A stretch of DNA of 61,885 bases. It comes from Cytophagales bacterium Alg240-R148 (GTDB taxonomy: Bacteria; Bacteroidota; Bacteroidia; Cytophagales; Cyclobacteriaceae). The notes beneath the pieces were generated by a model. That model had not been told where the DNA came from. It searched no databases and saw nothing but the letters and a program-made list of their open reading frames with translations. The stretch spans positions 1,662,143 through 1,724,027 of the forward strand of contig LS999826.1 of NCBI GenBank assembly GCA_900537185.1. Reading direction: 5' to 3'. Positions 7,643 to 15,768 of this stretch are shown in pieces (position 1 is the first letter of the stretch; each line of letters starts with the position of its first letter). The translations under genes were made by a program, and so were the position numbers.

Positions 7643-8267
7643 TTTTTTTATACATCAATTTCAGAATTTCGTCTTTCGTCTGAAGTTCGAAAGCTTTCCA
7701 AATTTCCAAATCTGGATTTTCTTTTTTAAGTCTTTTAATAATCTTCTGAGCCTTATCGTAATTGTTTGCCATTACTAGACTTTGAGCGAATTCAAGTTCA
7801 AATTCCCAAGAAAGATTCTCTTCTGAATCCAATATTCGTTCATATTCATTTATTCCTTTTTTGTATTCTGTATTGGCTTGCTCTATTTCACCAGAAAGTT
7901 CAAGTATTAAAGCCCGTTGAATTGTCCAGTTAGGCTGATTAGGTCTCAATTCTCTAATCCTTTTGTTGGTTTCAAGCATTCTTGGGAAGTCTTGTTTTAT
8001 CATTAGGAATTGAATCTTGTTAGAGTAGCCAAAAAAATATAGTGAATCAAGTGCTGTGGCTTTGTCCAAGAGTAAAATGGCACTATCAACTTTTATCGAA
8101 TCATCTCTTTGAAGCATTGTAATTTCTAGAGCCTTGTTATTTAACTCTATCGCCTCAGGCTTTGGACTGTATTCAGTCGGAGCATCTTGTTTAATGTTGC
8201 TATTAGTTTTGTCTTGACCGCAACTAACTGTTATTAATATTAATGCTAAATGTAATAAGTTCTTCAT
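7635..8267 (-). CDS. TPR-like lipoprotein (cassette cargo)
   Basis: ATG at 8267 gives MKNLLHLALILITVSCGQ, a lipoprotein signal with Cys at the end of 'LITVSC'. The longer frame from 8336 is rejected because its first codons lie within the attC-like site. The mature ~190 residues are helical with paired A/Y/L positions typical of tetratricopeptide repeats ('FGYSNKIQFLMIKQDFPRML', 'QANTEYKKGINEYERIL'). It is probably an outer-membrane-anchored scaffold. The stop TAA lies inside GACCATAAC, the cassette's exit core. Confidence 0.75.
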   Translation of the reverse strand: MKNLLHLALILITVSCGQDKTNSNIKQDAPTEYSPKPEAIELNNKALEITMLQRDDSIKVDSAILLLDKATALDSLYFFGYSNKIQFLMIKQDFPRMLETNKRIRELRPNQPNWTIQRALILELSGEIEQANTEYKKGINEYERILDSEENLSWEFELEFAQSLVMANNYDKAQKIIKRLKKENPDLEIWKAFELQTKDEILKLMYKKRP

Positions 8268-8279
8268 GTATTTAATATT

Positions 8280-8478
8280 GACCATAACAACGACCCGGCT
8301 ATGCGTAGTGCGGGATTTGAAAAGCGGAGTTTTCAAATTTGCACGTAGCCAAGAGTTTATATTTTGTTTTTAATTTATTCACTTTAAACACTAAATTAAA
8401 GTTTTGGCGGACTTCATTAAATGCACTGACCTATCATTTAGCAGAAAACCCGCATTAAGTATAGCCCTTGTTACCAAC
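8280..8478 (-). other. attC-like recombination site (long form)
   Basis: A 199-base site between two cassette genes. GGCTATGCGTAGTGCGGG (8297-8314) pairs with CCCGCATTAAGTATAGCC (8449-8466), with three mismatched positions in 18. Outer cores on the minus strand are GTTGGTAAC (8478-8470) and GTTATGGTC (8288-8280). Inside there are further short complementarities such as TTTGAAAAGCGG with CCGCTTTTCAAA-like arms. The upstream core matches in reverse complement the start of its own cassette at 9248-9256 exactly, and the downstream core matches the end of the next cassette. Confidence 0.75.
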
Positions 8479-8480
8479 TT

Positions 8481-9236
8481 TTATTTTTTTATCAATTTGT
8501 ATATTATTTCTCCTTTTTCAACTTCAACACAGTAGTCGTAATCTTCCGCTTGTGTTTTACAATCTATTTTTGAAATAGTTAAAGTGTCCGAGTTAAAACT
8601 ATACAAATAAGTTCTTGTGTCTTTTTCATTATTGAACTGTAGATATATTTTGTCATGCTGCATTCCTGCATCATTGTAGTCAAGATTTAATTCAAATTTT
8701 TGAATGCTGTCGAGTCCAGTTAAAGTTCCATTAGCTTTAAATTCTACTTCAATTCCATTTAATAAATATTTACCAGAGATAAATGCACTATTAACCAATT
8801 CATTGAATCCATTTTCGCCATTAGGAGCTTTTATGTACCTCTTACCGTCTGTAAGTAATGTTTCATTCTGGAATTGGATTGTTGAATATGATTCAGTAGT
8901 GTCTGAATTGAAAATTTGTCCCTTATTTTCAGACTCCATTAGTATTAAATTATTAGCTCCTCCTTCGTGAATGTTCATATTCATAATTGAGTTATCATTG
9001 GAAATTCTATAAAAGTCATCACTTCCTGATTCTCCCGCGATTTTTGTGGAATTACTTTCTTTTAGAACCTCATAATATTCCTCATTCACCCAAAATCCAA
9101 TATGTTTATCAGATAAGTCAACAAATTTAGCAGTAGCTATTTCTTCTGACTTAGATTCCGTTTGTTCTTTCTTTTCTGTGATAGAAGAACAACCAATCAT
9201 TAATAGACAAATTAAAATATTAAGTATGAGTTTCAT
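8481..9236 (-). CDS. Lipoprotein of unknown function (cassette cargo)
   Basis: A 251-residue protein whose signal peptide ends in a lipobox, 'ICLLMIGCSS' (Cys16). The mature part is strand-rich with alternating polar residues and resembles a pair of lipocalin-like sheets; 'HIGFWVNEEYYEVLK' and 'GKYLLNGIEVEFKANGTLTG' look like repeated domain openings. It is likely anchored in an envelope membrane. The cassette is bounded by GTTACCAAC on entry and GTTGGTAAC two bases past the stop. Confidence 0.75.
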   Translation of the reverse strand: MKLILNILICLLMIGCSSITEKKEQTESKSEEIATAKFVDLSDKHIGFWVNEEYYEVLKESNSTKIAGESGSDDFYRISNDNSIMNMNIHEGGANNLILMESENKGQIFNSDTTESYSTIQFQNETLLTDGKRYIKAPNGENGFNELVNSAFISGKYLLNGIEVEFKANGTLTGLDSIQKFELNLDYNDAGMQHDKIYLQFNNEKDTRTYLYSFNSDTLTISKIDCKTQAEDYDYCVEVEKGEIIYKLIKK

Positions 9237-9247
9237 TTTTTCGAATT

Positions 9248-9395
9248 GTTGGTAACAATTGGCTAAACGCCACTGTGGCTATATACCACTGTGGCGTTTA
9301 TTTCTTTTTTTAAATCTAACAACTGAATCGGACTTTTTATAGTTTTAATTGTATGGATTGTTATGTGTATAGATTTCTGTTGTTTTACGGATTTC
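9248..9395 (-). pseudogene. Integrase 3' tail with attI-like end, joined to repeat R2
   Basis: Minus strand, the fragment begins right after repeat module B. In one frame it reads 'KTTEIYTH', then with a one-base shift 'ITIHTIKTIKSPIQLLDLKK'. The stop is followed by a 12-of-13 base hairpin (9264-9300, AACGCCACTGTGG arms) and AGCCAATTGTTACCAAC, where the next cassette starts. Only the last ~30 codons of the integrase are present, so it is non-functional. The sequence is close to the tails at 7.3 and 20.95 kb up to AATTGTT and unrelated beyond. Confidence 0.75.
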
Positions 9396-9960
9396 ATTTC
9401 CAATTTAATAAGCCCACGGCCAACCCCATGGCATCCCACGCTCAATTGCCAGCCCCGCCTGCAACACGGCCATCCTCCCTCAAGCCTCTAGAAATTGAAA
9501 ACCGGCCCCCTTTAAATCCAAAAATTGAAATAGAGACTCAATAGTTGAGTATTTAACCCCAAACCGACCTCTTTTAAATGGCGTTAAGAAAATACGGCTA
9601 AGTTTTGACGGTATTGAAATCCAGATGTCTGAGCAGGGCAGGCTTAGTGCAGGGGTGCGAGTTCCTGGATTTCCATTGTGTAACGAGGCGTATTTTTAGC
9701 CATTTAAAAGCAGTCTTGATCTTTTTGCTTGCATCCCACAATCCTCGCTCGATAGGCACCGCCTATCGCCGTATCAAGAAAAAAGAAGAACAAGTCCCTG
9801 GGCCACCCCAGATAAAAGACAACACCAAATAAAAGAAAACCCACCACTAAAAACTCGAACCAAAAAAAACGAAACTAAAAAATTGAACTTACCCCTCCCT
9901 CAAACCGCCAGAAATTGAAAACCAACCCCCATTAAATCCAAAAATTAAAATAGAAACCAC
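9396..9960 (+). repeat. Modular dispersed repeat, copy R2 (B-C-D-E-B)
   Basis: Module B (9397-9545), C (9566-9717), D (9718-9812), E (9818-9890) and a second partial B (9891-9950). In C the inner arms are GAAATCCAG (9616-9624) and CTGGATTTC (9665-9673), a paired change from copy R1, and AATACG pairs with CGTATT. D contains the alternative insert CGATAGGC-ACC-GCCTATCG. The left end abuts the integrase tail. The 88 bases to the next gene at 10049 show nothing else. Confidence 0.85.
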
Positions 9961-10048
9961 AAAACTTAGATTTGCACGAAAAAAAAACATATTTCAAAAA
10001 AGAAGAGAAGCAATTCATGGAATACAGTAAGTTGCGGATTGCTTCATC

Positions 10049-10825
10049 CTAGTAATCCGCAACAACCACCCACGCTTCATCAGGGAGTTTATTTACATAT
10101 AAAGTTTTCTCAATGAATTTGTTTTCTCCTTTTATTATCAAATTAATGGTGGCGGAGCCATAAGTTCCATTGGGCCCTGAATTGGTTTGAATGCCTCCGC
10201 TTGGTAAAATTGTAAGCCCTGTAATTGCTCCAATTTCAGTTTTCAAATCCATGTTATTTTTTAAATAGACCTTTGTTGCTTCATAAGCATCAGAATTGGG
10301 TATAACCACCATAATTATAACTTTAACAAATACAATGAGGCTTAATAGCCAAAAGCCAATATGACTCAAAATATTGTTGAGTTTTTTAACCTTTCTAGTA
10401 GTTATATCTTTTCTTAAAACTATTATTATGGATACGAGTACAAGAGCAAACCCAAGTGGCCTGCTTTCCCAGAAGAAGTATAGGTCAGCCATTCTTACGA
10501 GATAACCAAAGATTAATAGGCTAACTGCAACTCCTATGAATACTTTGAACTTAGTGTCAAGTTCGGTTATTAAGTCAGTGTAATGTTTTAATACTGAATT
10601 ACTTCCATCTTTATTCACTATTGGATTATGGTTTTTTTTTATTATCAGCTTTCGTCCTTTGGTTAAGTATAGAATTGGGCCAACAACTCCAATCAATGAT
10701 ATCAGTATCCAAAGTCCTTTAGAACCATTGAAATCATTACTGATGATCTGAATAATGGCAACAAATGATGTTATGATCGAAGCAAAAATGACTATGAATA
10801 AAATTAAGACTAATACTAGTTCCAT
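10049..10825 (-). CDS. Membrane protein with PLDc_N-like and Coa1-like parts
   Basis: 258 residues. The N-terminal 60 residues hold two hydrophobic helices separated by 'SNDFNGSKGLWILISLIGVVG' , resembling the PLDc_N/phospholipase D N-terminal membrane domain. Two or three more helices follow. The C-terminal ~70 residues ('GAITGLTILPSGGIQTNSG', 'GSATINLIIKG', 'EAWVVVADY') resemble the Coa1-type fold named for cytochrome oxidase assembly factor 1, facing the periplasm. Such combinations occur in Bacteroidota but their job is unknown to me. It lies between a beta-lactamase gene and repeat R2. Confidence 0.6.
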   Translation of the reverse strand: MELVLVLILFIVIFASIITSFVAIIQIISNDFNGSKGLWILISLIGVVGPILYLTKGRKLIIKKNHNPIVNKDGSNSVLKHYTDLITELDTKFKVFIGVAVSLLIFGYLVRMADLYFFWESRPLGFALVLVSIIIVLRKDITTRKVKKLNNILSHIGFWLLSLIVFVKVIIMVVIPNSDAYEATKVYLKNNMDLKTEIGAITGLTILPSGGIQTNSGPNGTYGSATINLIIKGENKFIEKTLYVNKLPDEAWVVVADY

Positions 10826-10935
10826 ATTGTTTTATAATTTTTTGATTTCCAGCGTAAATGTACACAAAAGTGAAGACTATAGCGGTTATGCAACATTGTC
10901 TAGTCCAATTTCCATCATTTAACTTCTGTTTGCGA

Positions 10936-11850
10936 TTAATCCTTAGGTGCCGTGTAAAAGTCGTAAGCAGCTTTTGCAATATCTGCTATAATTTTTTCAT
11001 TGGTTTTAAAATCTTCTTTTGAATCGGTTACAAAAACACTGATGATAAAATGTTTCCCATTGGGTAAAAAGACAATTCCAATGTTGTTGACTGCAGCGGT
11101 AATTCCCGTTTCTTTATTGGTACCAGACCAACCTGTCTTGTGGGCAACAACTGTTTCCTTAGGTAGTTGCCCTCTTATTCTGCCTTTTCCTGTGGTAGTT
11201 TCTTTATTGGTTTTCCAAAAAAAGTCATAACTGCTTTTTGAAAGCAAGTCGTTTTTATTCTCAAAATATAGTTGTATGGTCTCACTTGCGGCATTTGGGG
11301 TAGTCCAATTTTGGAACATGTTTTCCCATTTGGCCTGCATGTCTTCTTCATTGAAGGTAATCTGTATGTCCTCTATACCACTGCTTTTTATACTGTTTTC
11401 CACCGTTTTAGGTGTTCCAATAAGCCGTATGAGCACATCACAGGCAGTATTGTCGCTTTGAGAAACGGTGTATTGTATTAATCTTTTAATGGTAAAACTA
11501 CCACCATTGGGGTTTTCATCTCTGAGCGGGCTCCAAAAGTTTTCTGGCAAAAGAGCCTCTTTATCTATTTCTATCTGTTGGTCCAAAGACAATTTGCCTT
11601 TATCAACCTCCGATAAAACAGCCAACGCAATATGGAACTTAAATACACTTTGCATTGGAAATCGTTTATTTCCGTTGATTGAAAGGGTATCTTTCCCTTC
11701 ATTTCCAATTATTGAAACCCCAACCACCGCTTTTTTGTCAGATACTATGTCCTCAATTTGTTTTTGTAACAAACCCGTTGGGTTGTTTGGGGTAGAGCAA
11801 CTTGTTAAAAGTAAAAGTAGTAAAGCAGTCATTTGCAATAGTCTATTCAT
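10936..11850 (-). CDS. Class A serine beta-lactamase, lipoprotein form
   Basis: 304 residues with all class A motifs: SVFK (Ser68-Lys71), SDN (132-134), 'FNEEDMQ' carrying the general-base Glu at 168, and KTG (238-240). 'SVFKFHIA' and the extended SDN-omega region are of the subclass A2 type seen in Bacteroidota (CfxA, PER and VEB lineages). The signal peptide ends 'LLLTSCS', so the enzyme is probably lipid-anchored in the periplasm. It hydrolyses beta-lactams by acyl-enzyme formation, and the spectrum cannot be predicted. GTTACCATCAA lies just upstream of its leader and TGATGGAAAT just after its stop, a weak cassette-like match. Confidence 0.9.
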   Translation of the reverse strand: MNRLLQMTALLLLLLTSCSTPNNPTGLLQKQIEDIVSDKKAVVGVSIIGNEGKDTLSINGNKRFPMQSVFKFHIALAVLSEVDKGKLSLDQQIEIDKEALLPENFWSPLRDENPNGGSFTIKRLIQYTVSQSDNTACDVLIRLIGTPKTVENSIKSSGIEDIQITFNEEDMQAKWENMFQNWTTPNAASETIQLYFENKNDLLSKSSYDFFWKTNKETTTGKGRIRGQLPKETVVAHKTGWSGTNKETGITAAVNNIGIVFLPNGKHFIISVFVTDSKEDFKTNEKIIADIAKAAYDFYTAPKD

Positions 11851-11889
11851 TTTTTATTGTACTTTATTCTTAATTGTGTTTGTCATTAA

Positions 11890-12076
11890 AAATTGATGGT
11901 AACGTAGTGCTAAAAATGTTGTTGGGAATTGGTGACAACAGCCCTTTGTGCATTGGTTAGCCTTGTTAAAATCTAAAAATAAATACTTAGTGGTAAAAGA
12001 ACCAGATCTCTACGAACTTTTATTTTTACTAGAACCATTCGTTGCATTTTAAACGAATGTTGGTAGTGGTTAATAT
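11890..12076 (-). other. Palindrome-rich intergenic region, possible degenerate attC site
   Basis: Between the LRR-like gene and the beta-lactamase gene, the minus strand holds ACCAACATTCGTT and, nearby, AACGAATGGTT, a clear hairpin at about 12036-12064. Further on AACAAGGCTAACC leads to CGTTACCATC. The arrangement is reminiscent of a long attC site, but the paired cores do not match well enough to be sure. Confidence 0.35.
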
Positions 12077-12078
12077 TT

Positions 12079-12651
12079 CTAGTAGTCCGCGTAAATTCCT
12101 GTAACTATTGTACAATCCATAAGATTGGATTCTAGAAGGCTCATCTGGTCTTCCGTCATACTTGCTCTAATATGCAATTGGTTAAGTCCAGTGAGTTGTA
12201 TCAAACTCTCGATTAATGCATCGTCGACTTCCGTAGGATCAATAGAAAGTTTAGTCAAGTTAAGATGGGACAATTTTTTCATCTCCCCACTTAAATCTTG
12301 TAAAGTTATTCCAATCAAATCTAAGTCTTTTAAATACCTAAATTCAATGATCCATTCTGGTAAAGTTTCAATGCTACTTTTTGCATAACCGACAATACAT
12401 GGGCCACCACCTCTTGGCTTTGCAAATCTGGAGGCAACGGGTCTTAAAGATAAACTCTGAAGTTTTTTGTAATTTCGAATGCTTTTTGGAAGTCTACTTT
12501 TTTTAGATACTACATCATACATTCGCAAATTTAGTATAGCAAGTGGGTCATTTACCTTAGTTGATTCTATATAGGAATAAACTGTTGAATCTGACTGAGC
12601 AAACCCTGAATAACAGGAAACAAGGAAAAGAAGGACCAATATTTTATTCAT
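12079..12651 (-). CDS. Secreted leucine-rich-repeat-like protein
   Basis: 190 residues beginning with a signal peptide that ends 'CYSGFAQ'. The mature part contains repeated L-x-x-L patterns ('LPKSIRNYKKLQSLSL', 'IEFRYLKDLDLIGITLQDL', 'LSHLNLTKLSI', 'LTGLNQLHI'), consistent with four or five leucine-rich repeats. It would be a periplasmic or outer-surface binding protein. No catalytic motif is visible. The C-terminus 'TIVTGIYADY' lacks a T9SS signal. Confidence 0.65.
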   Translation of the reverse strand: MNKILVLLFLVSCYSGFAQSDSTVYSYIESTKVNDPLAILNLRMYDVVSKKSRLPKSIRNYKKLQSLSLRPVASRFAKPRGGGPCIVGYAKSSIETLPEWIIEFRYLKDLDLIGITLQDLSGEMKKLSHLNLTKLSIDPTEVDDALIESLIQLTGLNQLHIRASMTEDQMSLLESNLMDCTIVTGIYADY

Positions 12652-12792
12652 GAGGTACGATTATTATTGCCGCAAATTGATGGATTAGGAACATTAGCGT
12701 CAATATAAGTGCTTCACTATTGGTTTACCATTAAAACCAACAAAATCAATACTACTCCTCACTTTTTTACCCATCGGTTAAATTTACTCTTT

Positions 12793-14046
12793 TTAACGGG
12801 AGGCCATTTGGGTCTCGAGTCTTTGTAGCCATCTTTGTGCAAGTGAAAATTCTGGATCAATTGTGAGTGCTTTTTCAAGCATTACCTTAGCACTTTCAAG
12901 TTCCCCTTGCGCTTTAAATGTAAGCCCCATTCCCAGATAAGATTCTTTACCTTCCGGGTAGATTTCTAAGGAATATTGAAAGATTTTTTCTGCCGCAACT
13001 AAATCTTTACTCAAGATGTTGTGAAAACCAAGGTCAAATAAGAGGGATATAGGGGGCTGGATTTCATACCCGTATCGTATTGATAGCCCTTCGAAATGGT
13101 GCATCACTTTATCCAACGGTTCCAGATTTTCACTGGGGGTAAAAGGATTGAAGTCAGGATATAATGCCAAAAGAAACAGTGTAAAATCCATTGCTGGTAC
13201 ATGACCCTGGCCCTTCAATTCATCCACTTTATAGGTAAAACCCTCTGGTTTATGGTCCGCTAGAACACTGGTAAATTCAGCCACGTGTTTTGTTAACCCC
13301 TCATCATCGCTGTAAATGATGTGTAGAGATCTGTTTTCCGACAGGTTTTGTAAGGGTCCAGATTTTATTTTTTGTTGAAGGGCTTCAGGTGTAACCATAA
13401 GAGATGGGCTGCTTGCAAAGTAGCTATTAAATAAAAGAGGATTGTTGAGCAGGGTGTAAACACTGAAAAACCCACTGTTAGACCCCCCGTAAAGGACTTT
13501 GAACGGAGCAGTCCGGTAGTTGTTGTCCACGTGTGGTAGCAACTCTGTTTCAAGAAAGTTGATGTAATTATCTGGAATTGTGGTGTCTTGATTTTTCCTT
13601 GTTGGCAACAAAATACTATTTCCTTGGGGTAAATCTATTCCAATAAGTATCATCTCAGGAATTTGACCTTCGCCCATGTAGTCTAGAGTAGAAGCCAGCA
13701 TGGCGAACCGAGCACGGTAATCTGAACCCAACATATACAGCACGGGATAAGTATTCTTGGAACTGTTGTAGTCAGTAGGTAAATGGATGGAGACTGGAAT
13801 AGTTTTGTCTAACACTTTGGACTGAAGGGAAGATACTTCCCCAATAGTAACTGCTGGTGTACTTTGCTGGGTAGAATCCATGTTGGGAGCAGAGACATCC
13901 TGAATTTCCCCAGGTGATTTTGGTTCGAGACTTGGGCTTGTTGTAGTGGATGCATCACTGGTTGTTGGGTGCTGTTTTATAGAATTACAGGCGTTTAAAA
14001 ACAAAACAAACACAAGCGCTAAAAATATAAAGTTGTAATTTCTCAT
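12793..14046 (-). CDS. Esterase-D-like alpha/beta-hydrolase lipoprotein with TPR tail
   Basis: 417 residues. The lipobox 'LFLNAC' places Cys20 at the mature N-terminus, followed by a Ser/Thr-rich linker. Residues about 75-320 form a COG2819-type esterase: 'YPVLYMLGSDYRARF', the nucleophile in 'LYGGSNSGFF' (Ser189) and a catalytic His in 'GHVPA'. Residues 345-415 form two TPR units ('AAEKIFQYSLEIYPEGKESY', 'SAKVMLEKALTIDPEFSLAQ'). Related proteins hydrolyse esters such as siderophore or acyl-sugar bonds. The substrate here is unknown. Confidence 0.85.
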   Translation of the reverse strand: MRNYNFIFLALVFVLFLNACNSIKQHPTTSDASTTTSPSLEPKSPGEIQDVSAPNMDSTQQSTPAVTIGEVSSLQSKVLDKTIPVSIHLPTDYNSSKNTYPVLYMLGSDYRARFAMLASTLDYMGEGQIPEMILIGIDLPQGNSILLPTRKNQDTTIPDNYINFLETELLPHVDNNYRTAPFKVLYGGSNSGFFSVYTLLNNPLLFNSYFASSPSLMVTPEALQQKIKSGPLQNLSENRSLHIIYSDDEGLTKHVAEFTSVLADHKPEGFTYKVDELKGQGHVPAMDFTLFLLALYPDFNPFTPSENLEPLDKVMHHFEGLSIRYGYEIQPPISLLFDLGFHNILSKDLVAAEKIFQYSLEIYPEGKESYLGMGLTFKAQGELESAKVMLEKALTIDPEFSLAQRWLQRLETQMASR

Positions 14047-14103
14047 GGTTCGTAGAATAGATGGTTAATAATTGAGAGAACAAATATGCTTCTTAGAGAA
14101 TTA

Positions 14104-14904
14104 CTAGTCTTGTAAAATCTTGCTGTTCTTTTTATAACTACCAGGAGTTACGCCAACGTATTTTTTAAAACTATGGGTAAAATGGCTTTGGTCATAAAAC
14201 CCTGATTCAAGCGCGATTTCGACCAATGGCGCATCCGTGTAAAAAAGCTTTTTTGAGTTTTCTATTCTAATGGTGGTCAAATATTCCAAAGGTGTGAGCC
14301 CAATGTTCTTTTTAAAGCTTTTTTGTAGTTTAAACTTATTCATTTTAAACGTTTGCTCCAACATTTCCAAGGTGATGGATTGGTTGTAGTTTTGAGATAG
14401 GTAGTTCAACACATCGCCAAAAGGGGCACCGGTATTTTTCTGTAAACAAGAGGGCTCAAGGTTGTTCAAAGTGTCCAAAAATAGACTTTCAATGATTTTG
14501 AAAATTGATGTTTCGCTTATTTCAAGGCCACTGTTGCAGTAGGATAGAAAGTAAGGGAAACTTGCCAGTTGGGAATAATCAGCTTTTAACTTTTTTGAAA
14601 CACTTTTGACTACGTCATTGCCGATGTACAGGGCTTTGTACGTCCAAGCACTTTTGGTATGGCTCCAGTTTTTATGAATGGAGTAGGGGGGGATTAATTG
14701 CAAAGCATTCTTGCTAACCAAAAACGCCGCATTGTTAAACGCTATGTTTTCACTTCCGTACTCGATGCGTGCCAGGCTCCAACATTGATGAAAATGAAAA
14801 GGGAATATTTTATCAGTAAAAGTGGCAGATTTAACTTCAATACCGTCTAGTATCGACGATCGCATGGTACTTACTTTGTTTGTTTCTATCATTTTAATTC
14901 CCAA
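14104..14904 (-). CDS. AraC family transcriptional regulator
   Basis: 266 residues: an N-terminal cupin-like sensor ('FPFHFHQCWSLARIEYG', typical of AraC_binding) and a C-terminal pair of helix-turn-helices, closing with 'ESGFYDQSHFTHSFKKYVGV' and 'TPGSYKK', the hallmark of the family. MIETNKV at residue 5 is an equally possible start. It lies 57 bases upstream of the esterase in the same direction and may control it; this is inference from adjacency only. Confidence 0.9.
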   Translation of the reverse strand: MGIKMIETNKVSTMRSSILDGIEVKSATFTDKIFPFHFHQCWSLARIEYGSENIAFNNAAFLVSKNALQLIPPYSIHKNWSHTKSAWTYKALYIGNDVVKSVSKKLKADYSQLASFPYFLSYCNSGLEISETSIFKIIESLFLDTLNNLEPSCLQKNTGAPFGDVLNYLSQNYNQSITLEMLEQTFKMNKFKLQKSFKKNIGLTPLEYLTTIRIENSKKLFYTDAPLVEIALESGFYDQSHFTHSFKKYVGVTPGSYKKNSKILQD

Positions 14905-15044
14905 TTAAGTACTTGTCTTTTTGAGCACAGACAATACTTAACAATACGGTTATCGGTATTAGAAGTTTTTATATACCCTCCTTGTTGTCAATATGTTTGG
15001 GGATGGATAATGCAAAATGGGTTTTATGTATTTTCACATGGTGT

Positions 15045-15690
15045 AAGTCTCTCTTTTTATTTCAAATTCTCTATAAATTTCTCCTTCTCTATCATGGATA
15101 ACAAAATTATCTTTTTGCCACCATAATTTGTATAGATATATATAGAATTCAAAAACAGTATTTTTAAGCAAAAAAGTCTCACTATTTGTTTTGTTCACTC
15201 CCTTAGATATGCATTATGACCTGCATCGTCAATATGAATTTCCACAATAGCTTTATGTCTTTTGTTTTTTTTGTTATTTGGATAACTTGCTTTCAAAAGC
15301 GTATTTGAAATTTTGCTCAGAAATTTTACCGGCAATTGCCAATGCAGTTTCTTTGTTCTCAGTGTAGGGCTCAAGCACTCTTCTCAAATCATCTCTCAAG
15401 ACTTCCTAATTGATTTCATTTTGTTCTTTTTTACATACTTTAAAATAGTTTTTGCAATCAAACCCGAAATAATCATAATTGACATAACCATCCTAGTTCA
15501 TAACCTCACTATCTACTGCACCTGTTGCTTTAATGTCAATATTTTGTCTTTAGGATATTACAAATTCAAATCGTTTTGGAATCCTATACAAGAAGATGTC
15601 TCGAACTGTATGTATAGTGTTATTAAAATCTCGCTAGCCTGGCCCATTTGGTAATTCTTGTCCTTAACTAAGATGTATACTTATTTATTT
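15045..15690 (-). pseudogene. Decayed paralogue of the gene at 5689-6363
   Basis: Minus-strand reading gives 'RDFNNTIHTVRDIFLYRIPK', then 'DIKATGAVDSEVMN' and 'DGYVNYDYFGFDCKNYF', closely matching the intact protein encoded at 5689-6363. Stops interrupt it (after 'FVIS' and after 'SEVMN'), and the 3' half is shifted several times, including 'aagtctctctttttatttca' against the intact gene's last codons. Both ends of the gene are recognisable, so this is a whole duplicated gene that has decayed in place, not a short fragment. Confidence 0.85.
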
Positions 15691-15768
15691 TATATGGTGT
15701 TGGCTATTTCGGTTCAATTTGTTCCACTTTTTTTGGTTTAATAGTGCGAGTAGAATAATTAGAACGGT

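Noticed and set aside
9263-9445. A 60-codon frame as a small gene
   Set aside because: It is the 3' tail of an integrase joined to repeat module B, not a complete gene.
9566-9717. A conserved peptide starting MAKN in module C on the minus strand
   Set aside because: Related frames exist in R1, R3 and R8, but stops or frame shifts occur early in R2, R4, R5 and R6, while the hairpin is kept in all. Coding is therefore unlikely, though a few third-position changes are synonymous.
10737-10979. An 80-codon minus-strand frame
   Set aside because: It overlaps the starts and ends of two well-supported genes in another frame.
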